From positions 124,001-188,000 of the forward strand of contig JADJEA010000023.1 in NCBI GenBank assembly GCA_016702415.1: DNA of 64,000 nucleotides, in the 5' to 3' direction. This DNA comes from Nostocoides sp. GTDB lineage: Bacteria; Actinomycetota; Actinomycetes; Actinomycetales; Dermatophilaceae. The notes under the pieces are model-generated. The model made no database searches, was not told the DNA's origin, and worked only from the letters and a program-made list of their open reading frames with translations. Shown piece after piece: positions 32,987-41,743 of this stretch. The position numbers were made by a program, and so were the translations under genes. How positions within the stretch are numbered: the stretch's first letter is position 1; every line of letters starts with the position of its first letter.

Positions 32987-34161
32987 TGGCCAAGGGCGGT
33001 TTCCGCGAAGCCAAGGGCGATCTGCGGATCGAGGATGTCACCAAGAGCTTCGGCGACTTCACCGCCGTCGACGACCTGACCCTGGTGGTGCCCCGGGGCT
33101 CCTTCTTCGCCCTGCTCGGTCCCTCGGGTTGCGGCAAGACGACGACACTGCGGATGGTCGCCGGGCTCGAGCAGCCCACGCGTGGGCGCATCCTCATCGG
33201 TGACACGGACTTGACCGGGTCGCGTCCCTACGAGCGTCCGGTGAACACCGTCTTCCAGTCGTACGCGCTCTTCCCGCACCTGACCGTCCGGGACAATGTC
33301 GCCTTCGGCCCGAAGCGGCGGGGAGAGAAGGACGCCCAGCGCCTGGCCGACGAGGCTCTGAACCTGGTCCAATTGCCCCACCTCGCCAGTCGCAAACCCA
33401 CCCAACTCTCGGGTGGGCAGCAACAGCGCGTCGCCGTCGCTCGGGCGCTCGTCAACCGCCCCGAGGTCCTCTTGCTCGACGAGCCGCTCGGTGCCCTCGA
33501 CCTCAAGCTGCGCCGCCAGATGCAGGTCGAACTCAAACGCATCCAGACCGAGGTCGGCCTGACCTTCATCCACGTCACCCACGACCAGGAGGAGGCCATG
33601 ACCATGGCCGATACCGTCGCGGTCATGAACCTCGGGCGGATCGAGCAGATGGGCCCGCCGGCCCAGATGTATGACCTCCCGAGCACGGCCTTTGTCGCCA
33701 ACTTCGTCGGGCAGTCCAACCTCGGCCAGGGCCGGATCACCGGCCGCGACGGGGATTTCGTCGTCGTCGACGTCAATGGTTCCACGGTCAAGATCCCGAG
33801 CGCGCGATGCGCGGTCACCTCGGGGGAGGTGCTCTTCGGCATACGTCCCGAGAAGGTCCACCTGGCCCGGTCGAGTGACATCGACGCCGCGATCCGCGAC
33901 CGCAAGGTCGCCTTCGGTGACGACATGCGGGCGACCGTGCTCGACGTCTCGTTCATCGGGGTCGCGACCCAATATCTGGTCCGGGTGCCCAGCGGCGCGA
34001 CCTGGTCGGTCTACGAGCAGAACCTCGACGTCGACCCCATCGACCTCAAGCCGGGTGACCCGGTGTGGCTGGAGTGGGACCCGGCGCACGCCTTCGGGGT
34101 CGCGGCAGATGGGACGCCGATCCCCGGCATCACCCCGGCACCGGGGCAGGACGCGCCGTGA
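32986..34161 (+). CDS. potA: Polyamine ABC transporter ATPase PotA
   Basis: The 391-residue ATPase energises polyamine import. Walker A is GPSGCGKTT, then Q-loop VFQSYALFPHL, ABC signature LSGGQQQR, Walker B LLLDEPLGALD and the switch His in HVTHDQEEAM. A C-terminal TOBE regulatory domain follows from about residue 240 (VLFGIRPEKVHL). The ATG shares one base with the potD stop (TGATG), and the stop overlaps the potB GTG. Confidence 0.96.
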   Translation: MAKGGFREAKGDLRIEDVTKSFGDFTAVDDLTLVVPRGSFFALLGPSGCGKTTTLRMVAGLEQPTRGRILIGDTDLTGSRPYERPVNTVFQSYALFPHLTVRDNVAFGPKRRGEKDAQRLADEALNLVQLPHLASRKPTQLSGGQQQRVAVARALVNRPEVLLLDEPLGALDLKLRRQMQVELKRIQTEVGLTFIHVTHDQEEAMTMADTVAVMNLGRIEQMGPPAQMYDLPSTAFVANFVGQSNLGQGRITGRDGDFVVVDVNGSTVKIPSARCAVTSGEVLFGIRPEKVHLARSSDIDAAIRDRKVAFGDDMRATVLDVSFIGVATQYLVRVPSGATWSVYEQNLDVDPIDLKPGDPVWLEWDPAHAFGVAADGTPIPGITPAPGQDAP

Positions 34162-35075
34162 GCGCGTTGGCCCACGTCGGGTCGGCATCCGCCGCGCCCA
34201 CCCCCGGGGCGGCGGACGAAACCGCCAAGCGGGGGCGGTTCCTGCCCTATCTATTGCTCCTGCCCGGCGGCCTCTGGCTCATCATCTTCTTCGTCGTGCC
34301 GTTGGTCCAGTTGTTCACGGTCAGCCTGCAATCCCGGTTCCCGGAATACCCCGGCTACTACTATCGCGACGTCAATGTCAAGAACTACTGGAGCGCCCTG
34401 ACCGAATTCGCCCCCCATTTTGGACGCTCCCTCCTTTTCGCGGGCCTGGCGACGTTCTTCGCCTTCTGTCTCGCGTATCCGCTGGCCTACGCCATGGCGT
34501 TCAAGGCGGGCCGGTGGCGCGGGCTGATGATGATCTGCGTCATCGCGCCCTTCTTCACGAGTTTCATCCTGCGCACGATCGCATGGCGGCAGATCCTCGC
34601 CGACGAGGGCCCGATCGCCCGCATCGCCAACGCCCTGCACCTGCTGCCCAATGGCCATATCACCGAGACGTGGATCGCGGTCGTGGCGGGGTTGACGTAC
34701 AACTTCCTGCCCTTCATGGTGTTGCCCATCTATGCCTCCCTGGAACGGGCCGACCCACGGGTGATCGAAGCCGGGGGTGACCTTTACGCGAACGGCTTCA
34801 CCACCTTCCGCACCGTCACCCTGCCGATGAGTATGCCGGGTGTCCTCGCCGGCACTCTGCTCACCTTCATCCCGGCGGCCGGTGACTATGTCAACGCCGA
34901 ACTCCTCGGCTCCGACCGCAGCACCAAGATGGTGGGGAATGTCATCGAGAGCCAGTTCTTCAAGGTCCCGGACGGCTATCCCACGGCGGCCGCGCTCTCC
35001 TTCACCCTCATGGCCCTGATCCTGGGGATGGTTTTCCTCTATGCGCGGAAGTTCGGAACGGAGGACCTCCTGTGA
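34158..35075 (+). CDS. potB: Polyamine ABC transporter permease PotB
   Basis: The 305-residue product has six predicted transmembrane segments and an ATPase-coupling loop, EAGGDLYANGFTTFRTVTLPMS, split here only in description. The N-terminal 30 residues are Ala/Gly-rich and cytoplasmic, then FLPYLLLLPGGLWLIIFF starts the first helix. It begins at a GTG overlapping the potA stop and ends inside the potC GTG, a tight potABC arrangement. Confidence 0.95.
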   Translation: MSALAHVGSASAAPTPGAADETAKRGRFLPYLLLLPGGLWLIIFFVVPLVQLFTVSLQSRFPEYPGYYYRDVNVKNYWSALTEFAPHFGRSLLFAGLATFFAFCLAYPLAYAMAFKAGRWRGLMMICVIAPFFTSFILRTIAWRQILADEGPIARIANALHLLPNGHITETWIAVVAGLTYNFLPFMVLPIYASLERADPRVIEAGGDLYANGFTTFRTVTLPMSMPGVLAGTLLTFIPAAGDYVNAELLGSDRSTKMVGNVIESQFFKVPDGYPTAAALSFTLMALILGMVFLYARKFGTEDLL

Positions 35076-35968
35076 GCTCGCCCAGCATGACCGTGCCCAA
35101 CTCGGGGCCCCGTGGGGCTCAACCCGCCGGTGCGGTGTATCGACCGTCGTTCGGGCGCCGAGTCTCGGCCTGGATCGCCGACCGATTCGCGATGATTGTC
35201 GCGATCCTAGTCCTGCTCTATCTTTTCACCCCGGTCGCCTACACCTTTGTCTTCTCGTTCAACAACTACCACAAATCCAATATCACCTGGAATCCCGAGG
35301 GCAGCCCGACCCTCAAACACTGGAAGAACCCCTGCGGTGCTCCTGGCGTCTGCGACGCTCTCGTGACGTCGCTGCAAGTTGGATTCATCGCGACGGTCGC
35401 GGCGACCGTCCTCGGGACCCTTCTCGCGTTCGCTCTCGTCCGCTACCGGTTCCCCGGCCGTGGCGCCGGCAATGTCCTCGTCTTCGTCCCGATGGCGACC
35501 CCCGAGATCGTCCTCGGGGCGAGCTTGTTGACCATTTTCGTCCAGGGATTCGTCCGGGTCGGTTTACGCCTGGGGTTCTGGACGATCGTCATCGCTCACA
35601 TCATGTTCTGCCTGAGTTTCGTCGTCGTCACCGTCAAGGCACGGCTGCTCAGCCTCGACCCGCGGCTGGAGGAGGCCGCCTCCGATCTGTATGCCGGACC
35701 CGGCAGCACCTTCTGGAAGGTCACCTTCCCGCTGGTCCTGCCCGGCATCGTCGGCGCGGCCTTGCTGGCGTTCTCCCTCTCGTTCGACGACTTCATCATC
35801 ACCAACTTCGTCAGCGGCAATGTGACGACCTTCCCGAAGTTCGTCTACGTGTCGTATCTGCGCGGCATCCCGGCGCAGGCAAATGTCATCGGCTTCTCCC
35901 TCTTCCTCTTCGCCGTGACCCTCGTCGTCCTCGGCCAGGTCATCGGCAGCGCCCGCAAACCGAAGTAG
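35072..35968 (+). CDS. potC: Polyamine ABC transporter permease PotC
   Basis: This 298-residue permease pairs with PotB to form the membrane channel. It has six predicted transmembrane helices and the coupling loop EEAASDLYAGPGSTFWKVTFP. The GTG start overlaps the potB stop. It is the last gene of the transporter; a perfect palindrome at 36038-36057 follows. Confidence 0.95.
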   Translation: MSSPSMTVPNSGPRGAQPAGAVYRPSFGRRVSAWIADRFAMIVAILVLLYLFTPVAYTFVFSFNNYHKSNITWNPEGSPTLKHWKNPCGAPGVCDALVTSLQVGFIATVAATVLGTLLAFALVRYRFPGRGAGNVLVFVPMATPEIVLGASLLTIFVQGFVRVGLRLGFWTIVIAHIMFCLSFVVVTVKARLLSLDPRLEEAASDLYAGPGSTFWKVTFPLVLPGIVGAALLAFSLSFDDFIITNFVSGNVTTFPKFVYVSYLRGIPAQANVIGFSLFLFAVTLVVLGQVIGSARKPK

Positions 35969-36037
35969 ACCGGTACCCCTGACCACCACCTCCGACCCAG
36001 TACTTCTGAACTCCACCTCCCATCCATAGAACGATCG

Positions 36038-36057
36038 CCCGGGGGCCGGCCCCCGGG
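36038..36057. terminator. Perfect GC palindrome after potC
   Basis: A 20-bp perfect palindrome (C3G5C2-G2C5G3) can form an 8-bp stem with a 4-base loop. There is no U-tract. Its position after potC suggests termination or attenuation before the next gene. Confidence 0.5.
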
Positions 36058-36115
36058 GGTCGACACGTCATACAGAAAGGGCGAACCGGAGCCCGTCAAG
36101 GAAGTGCACATTCTC

Positions 36116-37390
36116 ATGCGGATTCTGATGATCGGCGCCGGTGGCGTCGGTGACGCAGCCGCCAAGATCGCCGTCGAACGGGACTATTTCGATGTCTTCG
36201 TCGTCGCTGACTACGACCTCGTCCGCGCCCAGCGGACGGTGGCCGCCGTCCAGGCCAGCCGGCCGGGCGAGCGCCGTTTCCACGCGGTGCAGGTCGACGC
36301 CTCACGCGCCGACAATGTGGCCGACCTCATCCGACTCGTCGATGCCACCCATGTCCTCAATGCCGTCGACCCCCGCTTCGTCATGCCGATCTTCCGCGGC
36401 TGCCTCGAGGCAGGTGCCAACTATCTCGACATGGCGATGTCCCTGTCGAAACGGCACGCCCAGAAACCGTTCGAGCTGACGAATGTCAAGCTCGGCGACG
36501 AGCAGTTCGCGCTCTCCGACGACTGGGTGAGCCAGCAACGGCTTGCCCTGGTCGGCATCGGCGTGGAGCCCGGCCTGTCCGACATCTTCGCCCGCTACGC
36601 CCAGGACAATCTCTTCTCCGAGATCGAGGAGTTGGGCACCCGGGACGGCGCCAATCTCGCCTATCTCGGACCCGACGGTAATGAGGGATTCGCCCCGGGC
36701 TTCTCGATGTGGACCATCATCGAGGAATGCCTCAACCCGCCGGTGGTCTGGGAAGCGGACCGTGCCCAGGCCGGAGGGTCACTGGAGTCGGGCTTCTTCA
36801 CGCTGCCGCCGTTCAGCGAGCCCGAGGTCTTCGATTTCCCCGAGGGGATCGGCCCGGTCGAGTGCGTCCAGGTCGAGCACGAGGAGGTCCTCCTCATGCC
36901 TCGCTGGCTCAAGGCGAAGCGGGTGACCTTCAAGTACGGCCTCGGCGAGCAGATGATCTCGATCCTCAAGGCGCTACGCGCCCTGGGGCTGGACTCCACC
37001 GAGCCGATCATGATCAAGGGCATCGAGGTCGCCCCCCGGGATCTCGTCGCCGCCGTGCTTCCCGATCCCGCCGAGATCGGCCCGCAACTGACCGGCAAGA
37101 CGTGTGCCGGAGTCCACGTCACCGGGACGGGCAAGGACGGCATGCCGCGGTCAACCTACCTCTACCACGTCTCCGACAACGAGGAGACGATGCGGGACTA
37201 CGGCGCGCAGTGCATCGTGTGGCAGACCGCGATCAACCCGATCGTCGCGCTCGAACTCCTGGCGGCCGGCACATGGTCGGGCACCGGTGTCCTCGGGCCC
37301 GAGGCCTTCCCGGCCGAGCCGTTCCTGGACCTGCTGGCCGCGCCCAAGCCGGCCGGCTACGGCTCGCCATGGGGCATCGACGAGCGATGA
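36116..37390 (+). CDS. Saccharopine-dehydrogenase-like NAD(P)-dependent enzyme
   Basis: The 424-residue product has an N-terminal Rossmann domain (RILMIGAGGVGDAAAKIA, then VVADYD) and a C-terminal substrate domain of the saccharopine dehydrogenase superfamily. This superfamily also includes carboxynorspermidine dehydrogenase. Visible segments are GANYLDMAMS, GVEPGLSDIFARYA and VTGTGKDGMPRSTYLYHVSD. The ATG at 36116 gives the typical N-terminus; a GTG at 36104 is an alternative. Position between potABC and an agmatinase-like gene argues for a polyamine substrate, perhaps a reductive condensation, but the reaction is not determined. Confidence 0.85.
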   Translation: MRILMIGAGGVGDAAAKIAVERDYFDVFVVADYDLVRAQRTVAAVQASRPGERRFHAVQVDASRADNVADLIRLVDATHVLNAVDPRFVMPIFRGCLEAGANYLDMAMSLSKRHAQKPFELTNVKLGDEQFALSDDWVSQQRLALVGIGVEPGLSDIFARYAQDNLFSEIEELGTRDGANLAYLGPDGNEGFAPGFSMWTIIEECLNPPVVWEADRAQAGGSLESGFFTLPPFSEPEVFDFPEGIGPVECVQVEHEEVLLMPRWLKAKRVTFKYGLGEQMISILKALRALGLDSTEPIMIKGIEVAPRDLVAAVLPDPAEIGPQLTGKTCAGVHVTGTGKDGMPRSTYLYHVSDNEETMRDYGAQCIVWQTAINPIVALELLAAGTWSGTGVLGPEAFPAEPFLDLLAAPKPAGYGSPWGIDER

Positions 37391-37399
37391 ACCGCACCG

Positions 37400-37431
37400 G
37401 CCGTCCCCACCACGCAGGTGGTGGGGACGGC
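37400..37431. terminator. Bidirectional hairpin terminator
   Basis: Fourteen bases at 37400-37413 pair perfectly with 37418-37431 around a 4-base loop. It lies between converging genes (the saccharopine-dehydrogenase-like gene on plus and the 147-residue protein on minus). Confidence 0.75.
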
Positions 37432-37454
37432 AGGTTGGGGTGTCGGTTGGGGTG

Positions 37455-37898
37455 TCAGAGAACGGCGGCGAGGCGGCCGACGTCGACCCCGTGGGTATGC
37501 CGCTGGCTCGCCAACTCGACATACCGGCTGGCGATCTGGTCCTTGCCGGCGCCGAAGACCGCGCCGATCCGGCCGAGGTCGCGCACGAGCGTGTCGGCGG
37601 GGACGATCTCGACGAGCAGGCTCCATACGGCGCCCTCGAGGGCGTTGAACACGGCGAGGACCTCCTCGACGTGGTAGCCGGCGAGGAAGCGGTCGACGGC
37701 GAGGTCGTCGACAAAGCGCGCCAGGTGCAGCGGTTCGCGCGCGTCCAGGCTGGTCATCGCCGCGTCGAGGAGCGAGCGCAGCTTGTGGACCGTGCCCTCG
37801 GCGTCGGCGTGGTAGTGCGGGAGGTGTGCGCGCGCGACGGTGTCGCCGGCCTCGGCGACCAGGCGCTCGGCATACGGGCGAATCCGGTCGGTGATCAT
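37455..37898 (-). CDS. Small helical protein, possibly RsbR-N-like
   Basis: The 147-residue product is all-helical by appearance, with MITDRIRPYAERLVAEAG at the start, HLARFVDDLAVDRFLAGYHVEEVLAVFNALEGAV in the middle (described in two parts) and a short end. The pattern resembles N-terminal sensor domains of RsbR-type stress regulators, where Glu-Val and aromatic residues line a helical bundle, but the match is weak. It is divergent from the agmatinase-like gene. The ATG at 37898 was chosen; the frame opens further upstream. Confidence 0.6.
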   Translation of the reverse strand: MITDRIRPYAERLVAEAGDTVARAHLPHYHADAEGTVHKLRSLLDAAMTSLDAREPLHLARFVDDLAVDRFLAGYHVEEVLAVFNALEGAVWSLLVEIVPADTLVRDLGRIGAVFGAGKDQIASRYVELASQRHTHGVDVGRLAAVL

Positions 37899-38035
37899 TG
37901 CGGGAGAAGCCTTTCGGGTGATCGAACGACCACGACGCTGGAGCCGGCGGTCGGTCGACCGCGGCATCCAGTCTACGCCTGTAGGGAGCGACCCCTGCGC
38001 CCGGTCGAACCAGCCGGGTCCGGAGCGCCGGGACC

Positions 38036-38041
38036 TAGGAT
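38036..38041 (+). promoter_or_regulatory. -10 element of the ureohydrolase gene, probably leaderless
   Basis: TAGGAT ends 6 bases before the ATG at 38048 and no ribosome-binding site is seen. Confidence 0.5.
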
Positions 38042-38047
38042 GACGCC

Positions 38048-39190
38048 ATGACTCGCTATGGCGCGCAGTTCGGTCCGGATATCACCTTCCTCGGTGTGGA
38101 TCGCTGCGACCTGGACGAGCCGCAGTCGTATGCCGATGCCGACGTCGTCATCCTCGGCGCACCGTTCGACGGAGGCACCTCCCACCGGTCCGGCACCCGC
38201 TTCGGACCGCAGGCGATCCGGATGACCGACTACCTCCCCCATGACGGGTCGCGCCCCTCGCTGGCTCTGCGTGTCGACGGGCTCACCGATTTGCGGGTCG
38301 TCGACGCGGGGGATGTCGAGATGTACTCCGGTGCCATCGAGACCGCGCTCCCCGCGCTCGAGGCGGCGGTGACGAAGGTCGTCGCGGCCGGGGCCATCCC
38401 CGTCGTGCTGGGTGGTGACCACTCGATCGCCTTCCCGGACGCCAAGGGCTGCGCCAATGTGCTCGGTCATGGGCGGGTCTCGATGATCCACTTCGACGCC
38501 CACGCCGACACCGGCGATATCGAGTTCGGCTCGCTGTGGGGGCACGGGCAACCGATGCGCCGGCTCATCGAGTCCGGGGCGCTGCGCGGCGACCGCTTCC
38601 TCCAGATCGGCCTGCGCGGCTACTGGCCGCCGCCGGAGACGCTGGACTGGATGGCGGCCCAGCGGATGCGGTCGTTCGAGATGACGGAGATCGTCCACCG
38701 CGGGCTCGATGAGTGCCTGAGCGAGGCGTTCGCGATCGCCACCGACGAGTGCGAGGGCGTTTTTCTGTCCGTGGACATCGATGTCTGCGACCCCGGCCAT
38801 GCGCCCGGGACGGGCACGCCGGAGCCGGGCGGTTTGTCCGCCCGACAACTCCTCGACGCGGTCCGGCGGATCTGTCTCGAGCTCCCGGTCTGTGGCATGG
38901 ACGTCGTCGAGGTCAGCCCGCCCTATGACCACGCCGATATCACCGCGGCCCTGGCCAATCGGGTTGTCCTCGAAGCGCTTTCGGCAATCGCGCGTAAGCG
39001 CCGCGATGCCCGGGAGGGCACCCGCTGGGATCCGTCCCAGCCCTTGCTCGCCGGGCGGGCCGCCGAGATCCCCGAGGGGCGGATCGGCGGTCCCGACCAC
39101 GACCATGACCACGCGGGCCACCGCCACGGCGACCCGACACTCTCTGGCCCGACATCGACCGGCCCGAAGCCGACCGACGCACCTCAGTAG
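38048..39190 (+). CDS. speB: Agmatinase-like ureohydrolase with His-rich tail
   Basis: Ureohydrolases cleave guanidino compounds (agmatine, guanidinobutyrate, arginine) to urea plus an amine, using a di-manganese centre. The 380-residue product has all metal ligands: His125 (GGDHS), Asp150-His152-Asp154 (FDAHAD) and Asp243-Asp245 (SVDIDVCDPGHAPG). Agmatinase is most likely in a polyamine setting, giving putrescine, but guanidinobutyrase is possible. The C-terminal 45 residues form an extra tail with DHDHDHAGHRHGD, a plausible metal-binding store, then Pro/Thr-rich sequence. The ALDH gene follows 30 bases downstream. Confidence 0.88.
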   Translation: MTRYGAQFGPDITFLGVDRCDLDEPQSYADADVVILGAPFDGGTSHRSGTRFGPQAIRMTDYLPHDGSRPSLALRVDGLTDLRVVDAGDVEMYSGAIETALPALEAAVTKVVAAGAIPVVLGGDHSIAFPDAKGCANVLGHGRVSMIHFDAHADTGDIEFGSLWGHGQPMRRLIESGALRGDRFLQIGLRGYWPPPETLDWMAAQRMRSFEMTEIVHRGLDECLSEAFAIATDECEGVFLSVDIDVCDPGHAPGTGTPEPGGLSARQLLDAVRRICLELPVCGMDVVEVSPPYDHADITAALANRVVLEALSAIARKRRDAREGTRWDPSQPLLAGRAAEIPEGRIGGPDHDHDHAGHRHGDPTLSGPTSTGPKPTDAPQ

Positions 39191-39220
39191 ATCCGTGCCG
39201 ACCCGTCTCGAGGGAGAACA

Positions 39221-40684
39221 ATGATGACCATCACCCAGGATTCCGTGCTGGCCACGGTCCCGACCCAGCTGCTCATCGGCGGCGCATGGCGCGACGCCGA
39301 GGGGGGAGCGACGCTGGAGGTCCACGACCCCGCGACGGGGGAGGTGCTGGCCAGCGTCGCCGACGGGAGCGTCGCCGACGGCGGCGCGGCCCTCGACGCA
39401 GCGGTGGCTGCGCAGGCCGCCTGGGCCAAGACGGCGCCGCGTGATCGCGGGGAACTATTGCGGGCGGCATACGAGAAACTCACCGAGCGCAGCGAGGAGT
39501 TCGCGCTCCTGATGACGCTCGAGATGGGCAAGCCGCTGGCCGAGGCGCGAGGCGAGGTGGCCTACGCCGCCGAGTTCTTCCGGTGGTTCAGCGAGGAGTC
39601 CGTCCGGGTCCACGGGCGGTATGCCGTGGCCCCCAATGGCGCGACCCGCCTGGTCACGATGAAGCAGCCGGTCGGGCCGACGCTGATGATCACGCCGTGG
39701 AACTTCCCGCTCGCGATGGGCACCCGCAAGATCGGCCCGGCCATCGCCGCCGGCTGCACCATGGTCGTCAAGCCCGCGCACGAGACCCCGCTGTCGATGC
39801 TCGCCCTGGCGAAGCTGCTGGAGGATCTCGGGCTGCCCGCCGGGGTCCTCAATGTCGTCACGACGTCGCACTCTGGGGCGGTCATGGAGCCGCTGATCCG
39901 GGACCCGCGGGCGCGCAAGCTGACCTTCACCGGCTCGACGACGGTCGGCCGGCGCCTGGTCGAGCAGTCCGCGCAGGGGCTCTTGCGGTTGTCGATGGAG
40001 TTGGGCGGCAATGCGCCCTTCATCGTCTTCGAGGACGCCGATATCGACGCCGCGGTGACCGGCGCGATGCTGGCGAAGATGCGCAATATCGGCGAGGCCT
40101 GCACCGCGGCCAACCGGTTCTTCGTTCACGAGTCGGTGGCCGAGCGGTTCGCGGCGGGCTTCGGTGAGCGAATGGCCGCGCTGACCGTCGGCAAGGGCAC
40201 CGAGAGCGGTGTCGACGTCGGTCCGCTCATCACAGCCAAGGCCCGCGCCGACGTTCTGGCCCTGGTCGAGGACGCCAAGTCGTGCGGGGCGACGGTGCTG
40301 ACGGGTGGCTCGGCTCTCGACGGCGCCGGCAACTTCCTTCAGCCCACCGTGCTGACCGGGGTCCCGATGACCGCGCGGATGATGCGCGAGGAGATCTTCG
40401 GCCCGGTCGCCCCGATCACGACGTTCACCACCGAGGAGGAGGTGCTCGCCAAGGCCAATGACACCGAGTTCGGCCTGGTCGGCTACGTCTTCACCCGGGA
40501 TCTCTCCCGTGCGCTGCGGGTCGCCGAAGCGCTGGAGTTCGGGATGGTCGGTATCAACCAGGGCATCGTCTCCAACCCGGCCGCACCCTTCGGCGGGGTG
40601 AAGGCCTCCGGCTTCGGCCGCGAGGGCGGGTTCGAGGGCATCGAGGAGTACCTCGAGACCAAGTACGTCGGCATCGCCCTCTGA
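39221..40684 (+). CDS. gabD: Aldehyde dehydrogenase, probably succinate-semialdehyde dehydrogenase
   Basis: The 487-residue NAD(P)-dependent enzyme oxidises an aldehyde to the acid. Motifs are ITPWNFPLAMGTRKIGPA, FTGSTTVGRRL, the general-base Glu in MELGGNAPFIVF and the nucleophilic Cys in NIGEACTAANRFFV. Overall it resembles GabD-type succinate-semialdehyde dehydrogenases; 4-aminobutanal is another possible substrate. GAGGGAGAAC precedes the ATG. As last gene of the plus arm it fits the final step from putrescine to succinate. Confidence 0.9.
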   Translation: MMTITQDSVLATVPTQLLIGGAWRDAEGGATLEVHDPATGEVLASVADGSVADGGAALDAAVAAQAAWAKTAPRDRGELLRAAYEKLTERSEEFALLMTLEMGKPLAEARGEVAYAAEFFRWFSEESVRVHGRYAVAPNGATRLVTMKQPVGPTLMITPWNFPLAMGTRKIGPAIAAGCTMVVKPAHETPLSMLALAKLLEDLGLPAGVLNVVTTSHSGAVMEPLIRDPRARKLTFTGSTTVGRRLVEQSAQGLLRLSMELGGNAPFIVFEDADIDAAVTGAMLAKMRNIGEACTAANRFFVHESVAERFAAGFGERMAALTVGKGTESGVDVGPLITAKARADVLALVEDAKSCGATVLTGGSALDGAGNFLQPTVLTGVPMTARMMREEIFGPVAPITTFTTEEEVLAKANDTEFGLVGYVFTRDLSRALRVAEALEFGMVGINQGIVSNPAAPFGGVKASGFGREGGFEGIEEYLETKYVGIAL

Positions 40685-40769
40685 CCCCGCCCGCCGACCC
40701 CGATCCGGCGGGGCGGGTGGGCGGCATACCATGCCCCCGACCGATCACCGCGAGTCCAGGACGGGACGT

Positions 40770-41327
40770 ATGCCGCAGCGCAAGGCCGACCGGCAACTGC
40801 TCCTCCTGCTCGGGGTCGCCGCCGTGGTGGCGCTCTTGTGGTGGGCCGTCGGGGCGGGGGGATCGGGCAGCACCGGATCGGGCAGCACGGGATCGTCCAC
40901 GGGATCGGGCAGCGGATCGGTCAGCGTGGGGTCGGGGACCGATGGATCGACCAGCGCCGCGGGCCGGACCCCGGGCGGGGTGCAGACGAGCCGGTCGCCC
41001 GCCACGCGCGGCGGCTCCACCGATGCGGCGACCCCGATCTCGGGTCTGGCGACGATCGCGGAGTCGGCATTGCCGAGTCAGGCGCGGCATACCCTCGACC
41101 TGATCCGGGCGGGCGGACCCTACCCCTACTCCGCCGACGACGGGGTGTTCGCCAACCGGGAACGCCTCCTGCCCGCGCACCCACGCGGCTACTACCGGGA
41201 GTACACCGTCGTCACCCCCGGCTCCGGGGACCGCGGGGCACGCCGCATCATCAGCGGGGCCGACGGCGACCGGTACTACACCGACGACCACTACGCGAGC
41301 TTCCGCCAGATCGAGGAGGGGCGATGA
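40770..41327 (+). CDS. Secreted barnase/RNase Sa-like ribonuclease
   Basis: The 185-residue product has an N-terminal hydrophobic anchor or signal (LLLLGVAAVVALLWWAV), a Gly/Ser/Thr repeat linker (residues 29-65) and a microbial guanyl-specific RNase domain at about 95-182. Catalytic residues correspond to barnase: Glu144 (YYREYTV), Arg158-Arg159 (GARRIIS) and His174 (TDDHYASF). Enzymes of this family cut RNA after G. The barstar gene overlaps its stop by ATGA, as expected for a toxin whose cytoplasmic form must be neutralised. The ATG at 40770 has GGACGGGA upstream; an earlier ATG at 40731 is an alternative. Confidence 0.88.
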   Translation: MPQRKADRQLLLLLGVAAVVALLWWAVGAGGSGSTGSGSTGSSTGSGSGSVSVGSGTDGSTSAAGRTPGGVQTSRSPATRGGSTDAATPISGLATIAESALPSQARHTLDLIRAGGPYPYSADDGVFANRERLLPAHPRGYYREYTVVTPGSGDRGARRIISGADGDRYYTDDHYASFRQIEEGR

Positions 41328-41692
41328 CGCGGCCCACCGTCCCGCCGGTCCGCCGGCTCGGCGCCGACACCCGGATCGCCAATGTCGTCCGGGCCGCGGG
41401 TGCCGGAGGGGCCACCGTGCGCGTCGTGCCCGCCGGCGATGACAAGGCCGAGACGCTGCGATTGTTCGCGGAGGTCCTGAGGTTTCCGGCCTACTTCGGA
41501 CACAATCTGGACGCTCTGGCCGACTCGCTCGGCGACCTGGCCGCCGCCACCGAGGGCGCGTGGACGCTCGTCTGGGATGGTGCCCGATTCCTCCGCAGCG
41601 CCGATCCGGATGTCTTCGAAGCGATCACCGACATCCTCACCGACCTGGCGCAGACGCATCCGGGCATGCACGTCGTCATCGTCGAGCGCTGA
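41324..41692 (+). CDS. Barstar-family RNase inhibitor
   Basis: Barstar proteins bind the active site of barnase-type RNases in the cytoplasm. The 122-residue product shows the family hallmark FPAYFGHNLDALADSL followed by TLVWDGARFL and a C-terminal helix-strand (HPGMHVVIVER). It is translationally coupled to the RNase gene (ATGA overlap), so toxin and inhibitor are produced together. Confidence 0.9.
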   Translation: MTRPTVPPVRRLGADTRIANVVRAAGAGGATVRVVPAGDDKAETLRLFAEVLRFPAYFGHNLDALADSLGDLAAATEGAWTLVWDGARFLRSADPDVFEAITDILTDLAQTHPGMHVVIVER

Positions 41693-41743
41693 GCGCCGTG
41701 CGCCCGGGACGGGTCCGCCCGCGGCCTGGGTGAGAATGGCCGG

